From Sphaerisporangium rufum (lineage in GTDB: Bacteria > Actinomycetota > Actinomycetes > Streptosporangiales > Streptosporangiaceae), in contig NZ_BOOU01000024.1 of NCBI RefSeq assembly GCF_016863395.1, positions 62,001 through 126,000 on the forward strand: a DNA stretch of 64,000 nt, read 5' to 3'. A program made the translations under genes and the position numbers. The stretch's first letter is position 1. Every line of letters begins with the position of its first letter. The notes below the pieces were generated by a model that did no database searches, was not told the DNA's origin, and worked only from the letters and a program-made list of their open reading frames with translations. Below are positions 50,363-59,988 of this stretch, one piece after another.

Positions 50363-51334
50363 TCAGGGGCCGGTGAGGCGGCGCTCGCCGGTGGTGGTGA
50401 GGACGAAGACCTGCCAGTTGTAGTAGGCGTAGTAGTTGCGCACGTCCCGCTTGATCTGCCGGGCGTGCGCCAGGATGGCGTTCACATAGGCGTCGGAGGG
50501 GTTGTAGGCGTGCAGCGCCCGCCGGTAGTCGCGCGGGGCGCCGGAGGCGCGCAGGTAGTTCGCGGCCCCCATCACCGCGTCGCCCGGGTCGTGGATGTCA
50601 CCGCCGAGGCCGTAGGCCTTCCAGGTGGCGGGCAGGAACTGCATGGGGCCCTGGGCGCCGGCGTGGCTGGCGGACTTCACCCGGGCGAACTTGGTCTCGT
50701 CGAACATGACCGCGGCCAGCACCTCCCACTCGACGCCGAACCGGCGCTCGGCCTTCTTGAAGTGGCCGAGCAGGGTGGCGGCGGGCGGCGGCTCCTGGGT
50801 CTTGAACGGGACGCCCTTCTTGACCGGGCGGGCCAGCGAGATGATCTCGCGGATGGCGGTGACGTCGTCCTTCGCCGCGGCGGCGAGCCGGTCCGGCAGC
50901 CGGGCGAACGCCTTGCGGGCGAGCTCGGGGTGGTAGGCGGCGTGCCGGTAGATGCGCTGCTGGTACAGGGCGAGCAGCACCACCGGTTCCGGCGGGCGGC
51001 CCTTGGCGCCGCCGTCGCCGCCGGTCCAGTCGTCGATGGCCCGGTACAGCCGGGCGGTGGTGGTCTTCAGCGCGGCGGCCAGCTTCGCCGGGTCCTGCGG
51101 GATCTTCTCCTCCGGGTCGGGAAGACCGGCCTGCTCGGTGGTGCTCGCCGCCGGGGTGGCCGACGGCGGCGCGGACGTGGCGGCCGTGGTGCCGGTGGCG
51201 CCCTCTCCGCCGGACGAGGGTGGCGCGGCGGCCGGCGCGCCGCCGCAGCCGGTCGCCAGGACGGCCGCGACCAGCAGCGCGGCGGCCGGCGTGGCGTGCG
51301 GCCGGAGCCGGGCGGCCGGGGTGTGGTCCTCCAT
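50363..51334 (-). CDS. Lytic transglycosylase-like lipoprotein
   Basis: The 323-residue protein has a lipobox (VLATGCGG, Cys at about residue 30) followed by a Thr/Ser/Pro-rich linker. The C-terminal half is a soluble-lytic-transglycosylase-like domain: EVLAAVMFDETKFARVKSAS with the catalytic glutamate in DETKF, then GAQGPMQFLPATWKAYG and YNPSDAYVNAILAHARQI. It should be anchored outside the membrane and cleave peptidoglycan glycan strands. It appears monocistronic. Confidence 0.85.
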   Translation of the reverse strand: MEDHTPAARLRPHATPAAALLVAAVLATGCGGAPAAAPPSSGGEGATGTTAATSAPPSATPAASTTEQAGLPDPEEKIPQDPAKLAAALKTTTARLYRAIDDWTGGDGGAKGRPPEPVVLLALYQQRIYRHAAYHPELARKAFARLPDRLAAAAKDDVTAIREIISLARPVKKGVPFKTQEPPPAATLLGHFKKAERRFGVEWEVLAAVMFDETKFARVKSASHAGAQGPMQFLPATWKAYGLGGDIHDPGDAVMGAANYLRASGAPRDYRRALHAYNPSDAYVNAILAHARQIKRDVRNYYAYYNWQVFVLTTTGERRLTGP

Positions 51335-51491
51335 AGCGCTCCAACCTACCGTCGCGGCCGGGTCGTGCCCGTCCTCCGGGCGGCTGCCGCGCGCCGGGCG
51401 GTGATCGGACGGCGCGTCCCGGCGGTCAGGGCGCCCGATCGGCCAGGGCGTCCCGGCCGCCAGGGCGCGCGGACGACTCCGCCGCAGGTGG

Positions 51492-52496
51492 TCACACCGA
51501 GCCGCGGACGGTGACGGCGAGCATCTCGGTGGCCGGCCGGTGCGGGACCGGTCCGTCGGCCAGCGCGGCGGCCAGCGCTTCGTACAGGTAGCGGCTGAGG
51601 GTCGCCGGGTGGGTGGCGATGGTGGTCAGCGGCGGGGAGACCGCGGCGGCCAGCGGGACGTCGTCCACCCCGATGACCGCCAGCTCGCCGGGCACCGCGA
51701 CGCCGAGGCGGTGCGCGCCGGACAGCACGGCGATCGCCACCTCGTCGTTGTAGGCGCAGACGGCGGTGACCGGGGCGGGCCCGGCCCGCCAGCCGGCCAC
51801 CGCCTCGGCGGCCGCGGCGACCTCCAGCGGGACGGTGGCCACCTGGGGGAGGTCCAGGCCGAGCTCGGCGCAGGCGAACCGGGCGCCTTCCAGCCGGTCG
51901 CCGGCCATCGGCGCCAGCCGCGGGTCGTCGGGCAGCGCGAAGCCCAGCCGGGTGTGGCCGGCCAGCACCAGGTGGTCGACCTGGAGCCGCCCGATGCGCT
52001 GCATCATGACCGGGACGGCGCCGTCCAGGTCGTCCGGCGGGTCGACGAACGGGGTGACCACCGGGATGCCGGCCCGGCGCAGCGGCGCCAGCTCCTCGTC
52101 CCAGGCCCGGTCGAAGGCGATCACCGCGGCCGGGGTGACCACCCCCCACAGCGCGGAGACCGGTTCGTCGCGCCCGGGGTGCATGTGCACCAGGAGGGTG
52201 AGGCCGTCCTCGGCCAGCAGGGCGGTGAGGTGCTCGGTGACGGCGTTGACCACCGGGCCGCCGGGCAACTGGGAGAGCAGCATCACCACGATGCTGGTGC
52301 GCCCGCTGCGCAGCGCGCGGGCCGGGGCGTAGGGGGTGTAGCCGAGGCGTTCGGCGGCGGCGAGCACCTTGGCCCGGGTCGCCGCGGTGATGCTCTGGCC
52401 GGGGGTGTTGTTCAGGACGAACCCGACGGTGGCGCGGGATACGCCGGTCGCCTTGGCGACGTCGGTGGCCGTCACGCGCCGTGGTCTGCCGCACAC
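51492..52496 (-). CDS. LacI-family transcriptional regulator
   Basis: The 334-residue protein has the LacI helix-turn-helix (VTATDVAKATGVSRATVGFV then LNNTPGQSI, about 8-37) and a sugar-sensor domain with DRLEGARFACAELGLDLP and VCAYNDEVAIAVL. The GTG start is on the minus strand, divergent from an MFS gene. Two identical 16-bp palindromes lie in the 100-bp gap and are the probable operators. It is inferred to control the MFS-GH3 operon. Confidence 0.9.
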   Translation of the reverse strand: MCGRPRRVTATDVAKATGVSRATVGFVLNNTPGQSITAATRAKVLAAAERLGYTPYAPARALRSGRTSIVVMLLSQLPGGPVVNAVTEHLTALLAEDGLTLLVHMHPGRDEPVSALWGVVTPAAVIAFDRAWDEELAPLRRAGIPVVTPFVDPPDDLDGAVPVMMQRIGRLQVDHLVLAGHTRLGFALPDDPRLAPMAGDRLEGARFACAELGLDLPQVATVPLEVAAAAEAVAGWRAGPAPVTAVCAYNDEVAIAVLSGAHRLGVAVPGELAVIGVDDVPLAAAVSPPLTTIATHPATLSRYLYEALAAALADGPVPHRPATEMLAVTVRGSV

Positions 52497-52543
52497 GTGA
52501 TCTCGGTGCTCCTCTTGCTGTTGCTCGTACTCGCCGTTACCTT

Positions 52544-52575
52544 ACTAGCACGTGCTAGTACTAGCACGTGCTAGT
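52544..52575. promoter_or_regulatory. Tandem perfect operator palindromes
   Basis: ACTAGCACGTGCTAGT is a perfect 16-bp palindrome that occurs twice with no gap, at 52544-52559 and 52560-52575. It lies between the divergent LacI and MFS starts, 22 bp upstream of the MFS ATG at 52598. Its size and symmetry fit a LacI-type operator. Confidence 0.8.
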
Positions 52576-52597
52576 GGTCCGGCAGCCGAGGAGCCCG

Positions 52598-53872
52598 ATG
52601 ACCGACACGCTTTCCACCCCGGACGAGGCCCGCGCCGCCGGCGGCCCGGCCGGGGAGCCGCCCCCGGTGGGCCCCGGCTTCGTGGCCGCCTACGCCGCCG
52701 CGCACGCCGGCCTGTGGATCGCGGTGCTCACCCCGATCGTCGTCACCATGGCCGTGCGCGTCCAGCAGCTGGCCGGCCCGGACGCCGCCGCCACCCAGGG
52801 CCTGGTCCTCGGCACCGGCGCGGTGCTCGCCCTGGTCACAAACCCGGTCTTCGGCGCGCTCAGCGACCGCACCACCTCCCGGTTCGGCCGGCGCCGCCCG
52901 TGGGTCCTGGCCGGCGCGCTGGCCGGCGCCGCCGGGCTGGCGGTGGTGGCGGTCGCGCCGGGCGTCGGCGGCCTGCTGGCCGGCTGGTGCCTGGCCCAGC
53001 TCGGCTTCAACGCCATGCTGGCCGCGCTCACCGCGGTGCTGGCCGACCGGGTGCCCGCCCGGCAGCGCGGCACGGTCTCCGGCGCGGTGGGCGTGACGGT
53101 GCCGGTCGCGCTGGTCTGCGGCACCTTCCTGGTCCAGGCGACCGCCGGGTCCACCGCGTGGATGTTCCTGGCGCCCGCCGCGCTCGCCGTCGCCGGCGCG
53201 GTGGTGTTCGCCGCGGTGTTGCGGGAACGCCGGCCGGCGCCCGCCCGCCCCGGCGGCCCGCGCCGCCCGGCCCGCCGGCCCTGGTCGGGCCCCTGGCGGC
53301 ACCCGGACTTCACCTGGGCCTGGGTGAGCCGGTTCCTGCTGTTCATGGGCATCGCCCTGCTGGCCACCTTCCAGGCGTTCTACCTGGTCGACCACCTCGG
53401 CCGGTCCATCGCCGAGGTGCCCCGGCTGATCTTCTGGTCCACCCTGGTGACGTCCGCCGCGGTCATCCTGGCCGGCCTGGTCGCCGGCCGGGTCTCCGAC
53501 CTCACCGGGCGGCGCAAGATCTTTGTGCTGGTCTCGGCCCTGGTGTACGGCGCCGGGCTGCTGGTCATCGCCGCGGCGCCGTCGTTCGGCGTCTTCCTGG
53601 CCGGCGCCGCGATCACCGGGCTCGGCCAGGGCGTCTACCTGGCGGTGGACCTGGCCCTGGTGGCCGACGTGCTGCCCGACCGGGAGACCGGCGCCGCCCG
53701 GAACATGGGGGTCCTCAACATCGCCACCGCGCTCCCGCAGTCGCTGGCGCCGGCGATCGCCCCGGTGATCCTGGCCGCCGCCGGCGGCAGCTACCCCGTC
53801 CTGTTCCTGGTGGCCGGGCTGCTCGCCATGCTCGGCTCGGCCGCCATCGCCCCGGTGCGGGGGGTGCGGTGA
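52598..53872 (+). CDS. MFS transporter (GPH-like sugar symporter)
   Basis: The 424-residue protein has about twelve hydrophobic segments and a loop GALSDRTTSRFGRRRPWVLA (about 84-103) that is typical of GPH/sugar-symporter-like MFS members, as is VAGRVSDLTGRRKIFVL in the second half. GAGGAG lies five bases before the ATG. It is the first gene of an operon with GH3 and is divergent from a LacI regulator, so uptake of an oligosaccharide or glycoside is inferred. Confidence 0.85.
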   Translation: MTDTLSTPDEARAAGGPAGEPPPVGPGFVAAYAAAHAGLWIAVLTPIVVTMAVRVQQLAGPDAAATQGLVLGTGAVLALVTNPVFGALSDRTTSRFGRRRPWVLAGALAGAAGLAVVAVAPGVGGLLAGWCLAQLGFNAMLAALTAVLADRVPARQRGTVSGAVGVTVPVALVCGTFLVQATAGSTAWMFLAPAALAVAGAVVFAAVLRERRPAPARPGGPRRPARRPWSGPWRHPDFTWAWVSRFLLFMGIALLATFQAFYLVDHLGRSIAEVPRLIFWSTLVTSAAVILAGLVAGRVSDLTGRRKIFVLVSALVYGAGLLVIAAAPSFGVFLAGAAITGLGQGVYLAVDLALVADVLPDRETGAARNMGVLNIATALPQSLAPAIAPVILAAAGGSYPVLFLVAGLLAMLGSAAIAPVRGVR

Positions 53873-56337
53873 TCAGGGACGGCGCGGCGGCGCCCGCCGA
53901 CCGGCAGGCGCCGGCCGCCCGGCCGATCGACGACCCGGTGGCCCGGCTGGACCTGGACCGCAAGGTCCGGCTGCTCACCGGCGCCGACCTGTGGCGGCTG
54001 CACGGCGAGCCGGCCGCCGGCCTGCGGCCGATGGTGGTGTCGGACGGCCCGGCCGGCGTGCGCGGCGAGCGGTGGGACGACCGCGACCCGTCGATCAACG
54101 TGCCCTCGCCGACCGCGCTCGCCGCCACCTGGGACGAGGGGCGGCTCGCCGAGATCGGCCTGCTGCTGGCCGCCGAGGCGCGGCGCAAGGGCGTGGACGT
54201 GCTGCTCGCGCCCGCGGTGAACATCCAGCGCTCCCCTTACAGCGGGCGGCACTTCGAGTGCTTCAGCGAGGACCCGCTGCTCACCGCCCGGATGGGCGCC
54301 GCCCTGGTCCGCGGCGTGCAGTCCGGCGGCGTCGCGGCGACCGTCAAGCACTTCGTGGGCAACGACTCCGAGACCGGCCGGATGGGCTACGACGCGCGCA
54401 TCGACGAGCGGACGCTGCGCGAGGTCTACCTGCTGCCCTTCGAGGTCATCGTCCGGGAGGCGGGCGCCTGGGCGGTGATGGCGTCCTACAACTCGGTCAA
54501 CGGCGACCCGATGACCGAGAGCCCGCTGCTGCGCGAGGTGCTCCAGCGGGAGTGGGGCTTCGACGGGCTGACCATGTCGGACTGGTTCGCCACCCGCAGC
54601 ACCGAGGCCACCGCCGCGGCCGGCCTCGACCTGGCGATGCCCGGACCGCACGGCCCGTGGGGGGAGGCGCTGGCCGCGGCGGTACGGGCCGGCGCGATCC
54701 ACGAGGCCGTGGTGGACGACAAGGTGCGCCGGCTGCTGCGGCTGGCCGCCCGGGTCGGGGCGCTGGCCGGCCACCCCGCGCCGCCCGCACCCCCGGTGCC
54801 CGGCCCGGCCCGGGTGGCGGCGACGCTGCGCGCGGCCGCGGCGGCCTCGTTCGTGCTGGCCGCCAACGACGGCCTGCTTCCGCTGCCGGCCGGCTCGCTG
54901 CGCCGGGTGGCGCTGCTCGGCGCCCACGCCGCGGCGCCGCGCGCGCTGGGCGGCGGCTCGGCCACCGTCTTCCCGCACTACACCGTCTCGCCGCTGGACG
55001 GGCTGCGCGCCGCGTTGCCCGGGGCGGAGATCGTGCACGAGGCCGGCGTCCGGGTGTCGGACCGGCTGCCGGTGGCCGGCCCGCCGCACCTGCGGCGCCC
55101 GGACGGCGCGCCGGGGGCGACCGTCCGCTTCCTGTCCGCCACCGGCGCGGCGCTCGGCGCCGAGGACCGGGACACCGGCCTGTTCACCTGGCTGAACCAC
55201 TACGGCACCCCGCGGGACCGGGAGGTCGCCGCGGTGGAGGTCACCACGCTCGTCCAGGCCGGGCCGGCCGGCACCTACACGGTGGGCTTCTCCGGCCTCG
55301 GCCGCTACCGGCTGGCGGTGAACGGCGCCGAGGTGGCCGACACCGTGCTGGCGGTCCCGCCGGGCACCGACATGCTCCGCGCGGTGATGGTCCCGCCGCA
55401 GCACGGGCACCGGGTCCACCTCGGCGCCGGCGAGCGGATGGAGGTCCGGCTGCGGCACGACGTGGCGGCCGGCGGCCCCGGCACGGTGTTCGGGTTGAAC
55501 CTGGCCACCCCCGACGACGGCGATGACGCGGCCATCGAGCGGGCGGTCGCCGCGGCCCGGGCGGCCGAGCTGGCCGTCGTCGTGGTCGGCACCACCGAGG
55601 AACTGGAGTGCGAGGGGCTCGACCGCGACACCCTGGCGCTGCCCGGCCGGCAGGACGAGCTGGTCGCGCGGGTCGCGGCGGCCAACCCGCGCACCGTCGC
55701 CGTCGTCAACGCCGGCGCCCCGGTGCTGCTGCCCTGGGCGGAGAAGGTGGCCGCGGTGCTGCTCACCTGGTTCCCCGGGCAGGAGTTCGGCCACGCGCTC
55801 GGCGACGTGCTGACCGGCCGGGCCGAACCGGGCGGCCGGCTGCCCATGACCTGGCCGGCCGGCGAGCAAGGCCTGGCCGGCACCGTGCCGGTGGACGGGG
55901 TGCTGCGCTACGCCGAGGGGCTGCGGGTGGGATACCGGGACGGCCGGACCGGCCGCTACCCGTTCGGCCACGGCCTGGGGTACACCACCTGGGCGTTCGG
56001 CGCCGCCGCGGCGGCCGCCGCGCCGGGCGGAGGGGCGGTGGTGAGCGTGCCGGTGCGCAACACCGGTGATCGGCCGGGCCGGCAGGTGGTCCAGGTGTAC
56101 CTCGACCGGGCCGGCGGCTCGGTCGACCGTCCGGTGCGCTGGCTGGCCGGCTTCGGCACGGTGCACGCCGGACCGGGCGAGGAGGTCACCGTCCGGGTGG
56201 AACTGCCCCGGCGCGCCTTCGCGCACTGGGACACCGGCGCCGGGGCCTGGGCCGTGGAACCCGGCCGGTACGGCGTGGAGGTGGGGGCCTCCAGCGCCGA
56301 CCTGCCGTCACGGGCGGAGTTCCACCATGGCGGCTGA
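53869..56337 (+). CDS. GH3 beta-glucosidase with PA14 insert
   Basis: The 822-residue protein shows a GH3 TIM-barrel domain with KHFVGNDSETGRMGYDARID and the nucleophile D238 in GLTMSDWFATRS, followed by the alpha/beta sandwich. A PA14-like insertion (about 395-545: GTYTVGFSGLGRYRLAVNGA) and a C-terminal fibronectin-III-like domain (VRNTGDRPGRQVVQVYLDRA) complete the architecture. There is no signal peptide, so it acts inside the cell on sugars imported by the coupled MFS protein. The GTG start overlaps the MFS stop by four bases. Confidence 0.93.
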   Translation: MIRDGAAAPADRQAPAARPIDDPVARLDLDRKVRLLTGADLWRLHGEPAAGLRPMVVSDGPAGVRGERWDDRDPSINVPSPTALAATWDEGRLAEIGLLLAAEARRKGVDVLLAPAVNIQRSPYSGRHFECFSEDPLLTARMGAALVRGVQSGGVAATVKHFVGNDSETGRMGYDARIDERTLREVYLLPFEVIVREAGAWAVMASYNSVNGDPMTESPLLREVLQREWGFDGLTMSDWFATRSTEATAAAGLDLAMPGPHGPWGEALAAAVRAGAIHEAVVDDKVRRLLRLAARVGALAGHPAPPAPPVPGPARVAATLRAAAAASFVLAANDGLLPLPAGSLRRVALLGAHAAAPRALGGGSATVFPHYTVSPLDGLRAALPGAEIVHEAGVRVSDRLPVAGPPHLRRPDGAPGATVRFLSATGAALGAEDRDTGLFTWLNHYGTPRDREVAAVEVTTLVQAGPAGTYTVGFSGLGRYRLAVNGAEVADTVLAVPPGTDMLRAVMVPPQHGHRVHLGAGERMEVRLRHDVAAGGPGTVFGLNLATPDDGDDAAIERAVAAARAAELAVVVVGTTEELECEGLDRDTLALPGRQDELVARVAAANPRTVAVVNAGAPVLLPWAEKVAAVLLTWFPGQEFGHALGDVLTGRAEPGGRLPMTWPAGEQGLAGTVPVDGVLRYAEGLRVGYRDGRTGRYPFGHGLGYTTWAFGAAAAAAAPGGGAVVSVPVRNTGDRPGRQVVQVYLDRAGGSVDRPVRWLAGFGTVHAGPGEEVTVRVELPRRAFAHWDTGAGAWAVEPGRYGVEVGASSADLPSRAEFHHGG

Positions 56338-56889
56338 CCTCCCCAGGCCGGTGGCCAGGGTCCGCGACCGGCCGGGCCGGCGGCCGGCGGCCAGGTCGGT
56401 CACCGGCCCGGCGGGCGGCCGGCGGGCGGCCGGCGGGGTTCACCTTCTTGGCCCATGTCATGAGCACCCCGCCCGCCCGGCAGTACGGCGTTCATCCGGC
56501 GGCCCGGCTCCACCCGGTGCCGGGCCGCCGCGCGGGCCGGCCGCCTACAGGGGCGGCGGCCGGCCCGCGCGCCCCCGGGGACCCGGCGGCGGCGGCCGCT
56601 CGCCGGCCCGGTCACCACGAAGCCGCTCGCCATCCCGGCCGGGATCCGGCCTGGCGAGATACGCAGGTCCTGCGGCGGCACCCGGTAGTCCGGCCGGGCC
56701 GGCCGCGGCACCGGGGCCCGCGGCGGCTCGACGGTGGTGACCCGCCGTCCGGAACGCGCCGTCCGGAACGGGAGGCGGCATCGCCGAATCAGGGGAATCG
56801 GGCCGCCCGAAGCGTGGCGCGGACCGGGCCGTTACCGGTTGGATAGACGCGCCGGGCGGCCCGCCCGGCCCTACCCCCGGGGAGAGGAC
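56338..56889. other. Long spacer without recognised gene
   Basis: This 552-bp stretch is extremely GC-rich. Frames open here (for example 56448-56846) are Arg/Pro/Gly-rich shadows without ribosome sites. Short runs of GGCCGGCGG form local hairpins near 56370-56440. I see no credible gene. Confidence 0.5.
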
Positions 56890-57396
56890 ATGCCGGACGC
56901 CGTGCCCGAGATCTCGCTGCTCGCCGCGGTGCTGGCCACCGGCCTGTCCGCCGGGCTGTTCCACGCCTTCTTCTACGCGATCATGCCCGCACTGCGCCGC
57001 ACCGGCGACCACGCCTTCGTCACCGTGATGCAGCACATCAACCGGGTGATCCTCAACGCCTGGTTCGCCGCCTGCTTCGCCGGGGCGCCGCTGTTCAGCC
57101 TGGTGGCGGTGATCTCCCATCTAGGCGCGCCGTGGCGGCCGGTGCTGCCGTGGGCGGTGGCCGGCCTGGTGCTGAACGTGGCGATGGTCGCGGTGACCAT
57201 CGCCGCCAACGTGCCGCGCAACGAGCGGCTGGACCGGGCCGGCGACCCGGACACGATCGCCGACCTGGCCGCGGTGCGGGCCGAGTTCGAGCGGCCCTGG
57301 GTGCGCTGGAACACCGTGCGGACCGCGCTGAACATCGCCGCCTTCGGCTGCCTCGCCTGGGCCCTGCTGCTGCACGGCCGCCTCACCGGCGGCTGA
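56890..57396 (+). CDS. DUF1772/anthrone oxygenase-like membrane protein
   Basis: The 168-residue protein has four transmembrane helices and the family pattern FYAIMPALRR (about 28-37), VTVMQHINRVILNAWF and NVPRNERLDRAG with ERPWVRWNTVRT. DUF1772 includes anthrone oxygenase-like enzymes but most bacterial members are uncharacterised. GGGAGAGG lies just before the ATG. It is convergent with the DUF2071 gene. Confidence 0.8.
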   Translation: MPDAVPEISLLAAVLATGLSAGLFHAFFYAIMPALRRTGDHAFVTVMQHINRVILNAWFAACFAGAPLFSLVAVISHLGAPWRPVLPWAVAGLVLNVAMVAVTIAANVPRNERLDRAGDPDTIADLAAVRAEFERPWVRWNTVRTALNIAAFGCLAWALLLHGRLTGG

Positions 57397-57419
57397 GGCG
57401 GCCGTGCGGCCGTGCGGCC

Positions 57420-58139
57420 TCAGACCGGGTGCCACCAGCCGATCCGGACCGCCACTCCGGCCGAGGCGTGCGCGACCGGCGGGTGGCCCGGCGCGGGCAG
57501 CCCCGCGGCGGCCAGCAGGTCCTGCTCCAGCCGGGTGACCCGGGCGTGCCGCAGCGGCCAGGGCGGGTGCGCCACCTCGGCGGTGGCCAGGCGCCCGGCG
57601 GCCAGGGTGAACAATCGATACCGCTCCACCAGGAAGACCGCGAACCCGTCCCGCTCGGCGGGCGCCAGCGGCGCGCCCAGCTCGACGTCGGCGTCGCAGC
57701 GCGCGCCCGCCGGGCCCGGCCACCGCCGCCGGCTCCGGTAGCGGACCCGGTCTTCGGCGGCGGTGACCGCCATCCGCGACCAGTGGTAGGGCAGCCGGTA
57801 GCCGGCCCGCCCGGCCGCCACGGCGGGCAGCCGGGCGGCGTCCAGCGAGAAGAACCACAACCCGTCCCGGCCGCGCCCGTCCCGCACGTAGGTGCGCACG
57901 TTCGTCTCGGGAAAGCTGGACAGCCACGGCAGCGCCGGCACGCCCGGGGCGCGCACCCCTTCCATCAGGAACAGGGTGAGACCGACGTAGGCGTGCCCGT
58001 CGAAGGTATCGGTGACCAGGCCGTCCGGAAGGAACGCCTGGACGGCCTCCGGCGGGTACCGGAAGTGCAGGAACGTCATCGCCGACCACCGCTGGTACAT
58101 CACCGGGTGGTCGACCCGCTCACCTCGCACCGTCGTCAT
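57420..58139 (-). CDS. YqjF-family protein (DUF2071)
   Basis: The 239-residue protein contains WSAMTFLHFRYPPEAVQAFL near the N-terminus, GHAYVGLTLFLMEGVRAPG and SFPETNVRTYVRDGRGRDGL, all signatures of DUF2071/YqjF. The fold is related to acetoacetate decarboxylase-like beta barrels; the reaction is unknown. The ATG at 58139 is used. It lies 24 bp from the end of the convergent gene upstream. Confidence 0.85.
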   Translation of the reverse strand: MTTVRGERVDHPVMYQRWSAMTFLHFRYPPEAVQAFLPDGLVTDTFDGHAYVGLTLFLMEGVRAPGVPALPWLSSFPETNVRTYVRDGRGRDGLWFFSLDAARLPAVAAGRAGYRLPYHWSRMAVTAAEDRVRYRSRRRWPGPAGARCDADVELGAPLAPAERDGFAVFLVERYRLFTLAAGRLATAEVAHPPWPLRHARVTRLEQDLLAAAGLPAPGHPPVAHASAGVAVRIGWWHPV

Positions 58140-58167
58140 AATGCCGGTCTACCCCGGCGGCCGGCGG

Positions 58168-59682
58168 TCAGCCCGGCTCCAGCCGGGGGCGGCGGAAGCG
58201 GCGCGCCGGGGCGGGCAGCATGGCGTGCACGGCGGCCAGCGCCTGCTCGGCCGAATCATCGGCCGGGCCGGCGGTATCGATCTCCACCGCCTCCGGCCAG
58301 GGGTCGGCCCGGTCCGCCATCGCGGCCGCCACCTCGCGGTCGGCGTCGGAGATGCCGCCGGCGCGGCTGGCCAGCCGGCCGGCGGCCACCGGCGCCGGGA
58401 CGGCGCAGCGCAGCGCCACCAGCTCGCTCGCGGTCTCCGCGGCCAGCCGGGCGGCGGCGGCCCGGTGCTCCGCGCCGGTCCACGACGCGTCGATCACCAC
58501 CGACTCGCCCCGGCCGAGCAGCCGCCGGGCCCGGGACAGCAGCTCGGCGTAGGTGCGGCCGGTCCACTCCGGCCGGTACAGCCCCGCGCCGAACGGCGCC
58601 GCGGCCCGCTGCTCGGCCGGCCGGCCGGCGAGCTCCTTGCGGACCCGGTCGCTGCGCAGCACGGTGTACCCGAGCCGGTCGGCCAGCGCCCCGGCGAGCG
58701 TCGACTTCCCGGTGCCCGGCAGCCCGCCGACCAGGACGAGGGCGACGGTCCCGGCCCGCAGGTGTCCCAGGGCCAGGCCGGCCAGGTCGCGGGCCTTGCC
58801 GGCCGCCGCCGGATCACCCTGCGCGTGCCGCAGGCAGGCCACCTTGGCCCGGACGAAGGCCCGGTAGGCCACGTAGTGGTGCCACAGCGACGGCGGCGCC
58901 GGGTCGCCGGAGAACTCGGTGTACCAGCCGAGGAACGCCGCGGCGAGATCGGCGGCGCCCAGCCGTTCCAGGTCCATGGCGAGGAACGCGGCGTCGTCCA
59001 GGCCGTCCAGGTAGCGCAGCCGGTCGTCGAACTCCAGGCAGTCCAGCACCCGCGGCCCGTCCGGCAGGCAGAAGACGTCGGCGGCCAGCAGGTCGCCGTG
59101 CCCGTCCACCACCCGGCCCTCGGCGATCCGGGCGGCGAACAGCGGCTCGCGGCCGGCCAGGAAGCCCAGTGCCAGCCGCTCGGTCTCGCCGGTCGCCGCG
59201 GCGTCCAGCGGGCCGGCCGGCAGGCCGCGCAGCTGCGCGAAGCCCGCCGTCCAGCGGGCACGCAGCGCGGCCCGGGTGCCCTCCCGGTCGATCTCCGGCC
59301 GGTGCGCGGACCGGGCGTGCAGGCCCGCCAGCATCCGGGCCACCCGCCGCAGGTCGTCGCCCACCGGCCGGCCGGCCCGCACCAGCGTCGCCAGCCGCCG
59401 CGCGGCGGGCATCCGCCGCATGACCACCAGATGGTCGCGGACCTCGCCGTCCGGGCCGAGCACGTCGGCCACCCCCTCGTACACGTCCGGGGCCAGCCGC
59501 CGGTTCAGCTCCACCTCGCGCAGGCAGTTCGCCCGCCGGGCCTCCCGGGTGGTGAAGTCGAGGAAGCCCAGGTCCACCGGTTTCTTGACCTTGTAGGCGT
59601 GATCGCCGAGGAACACCACGACCGCGCTGTGCGTCTCGGCGAGTCCCGCGTAGGGCACGGCCGCCGCGTCAGCCTCGGTCAC
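58168..59682 (-). CDS. APH-like kinase/AAA ATPase fusion (Rv2004c-like)
   Basis: The 504-residue protein joins an aminoglycoside-phosphotransferase-like domain (about 1-320: VVVFLGDHAYKVKKPVDLGF, GHGDLLAADVF and LEFDDRLRYLD) to a P-loop kinase domain (about 330-504: LVLVGGLPGTGKSTLAGALA). The same fusion is the M. tuberculosis DosR-regulon protein Rv2004c. The substrate is unknown. The GTG start at 59682 overlaps the upstream coiled-coil gene by 14 bases. Neighbouring Hrp1-like and Acg-like genes support a dormancy-type cluster. Confidence 0.85.
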   Translation of the reverse strand: MTEADAAAVPYAGLAETHSAVVVFLGDHAYKVKKPVDLGFLDFTTREARRANCLREVELNRRLAPDVYEGVADVLGPDGEVRDHLVVMRRMPAARRLATLVRAGRPVGDDLRRVARMLAGLHARSAHRPEIDREGTRAALRARWTAGFAQLRGLPAGPLDAAATGETERLALGFLAGREPLFAARIAEGRVVDGHGDLLAADVFCLPDGPRVLDCLEFDDRLRYLDGLDDAAFLAMDLERLGAADLAAAFLGWYTEFSGDPAPPSLWHHYVAYRAFVRAKVACLRHAQGDPAAAGKARDLAGLALGHLRAGTVALVLVGGLPGTGKSTLAGALADRLGYTVLRSDRVRKELAGRPAEQRAAAPFGAGLYRPEWTGRTYAELLSRARRLLGRGESVVIDASWTGAEHRAAAARLAAETASELVALRCAVPAPVAAGRLASRAGGISDADREVAAAMADRADPWPEAVEIDTAGPADDSAEQALAAVHAMLPAPARRFRRPRLEPG

Positions 59683-59923
59683 GCTGGGGCCGGACCAGGT
59701 CGGCGGCCAGCAGCAGCTCGTGCGCCAGCCGCGCGGCCTGCGCCGAGTGCGCCGCGCCCGCCTCCTCCAGCGGCCCGGACTCAAGGCCACGGGCCAGCAC
59801 GGCGGTCGCCTCGGCGAGCGTGCGCACCTGCTGTTCCAGGCGGTCGACGCGGGCCTTGAGCATCGCCATCTCGCTCTCCATCGGATGCAGTTCCTCGGCC
59901 GAGACACCGGAGTCCGGGTGCAT
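59669..59923 (-). CDS. Small coiled-coil protein
   Basis: The 84-residue protein has a heptad-like coiled coil (EMAMLKARVDRLEQQVRTLA, about 18-37) and otherwise Ala/Leu-rich helices. No family is recognised. It overlaps the kinase-fusion gene by 14 bases and shares a divergent promoter with the CBS gene at 60137. Confidence 0.55.
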   Translation of the reverse strand: MHPDSGVSAEELHPMESEMAMLKARVDRLEQQVRTLAEATAVLARGLESGPLEEAGAAHSAQAARLAHELLLAADLVRPQRDRG

Positions 59924-59988
59924 GGTCGCTCACCTCCGCCAAGAGTGCTCGCACTGCCCACCCTCCGGCGGCGGGGGCCGCCCGGCCC

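Noticed and set aside
56448-56846. A possible gene in the long spacer after GH3
   Set aside because: It has no ribosome site, no hydrophobic or domain pattern, and Arg/Pro composition typical of random GC-rich frames.
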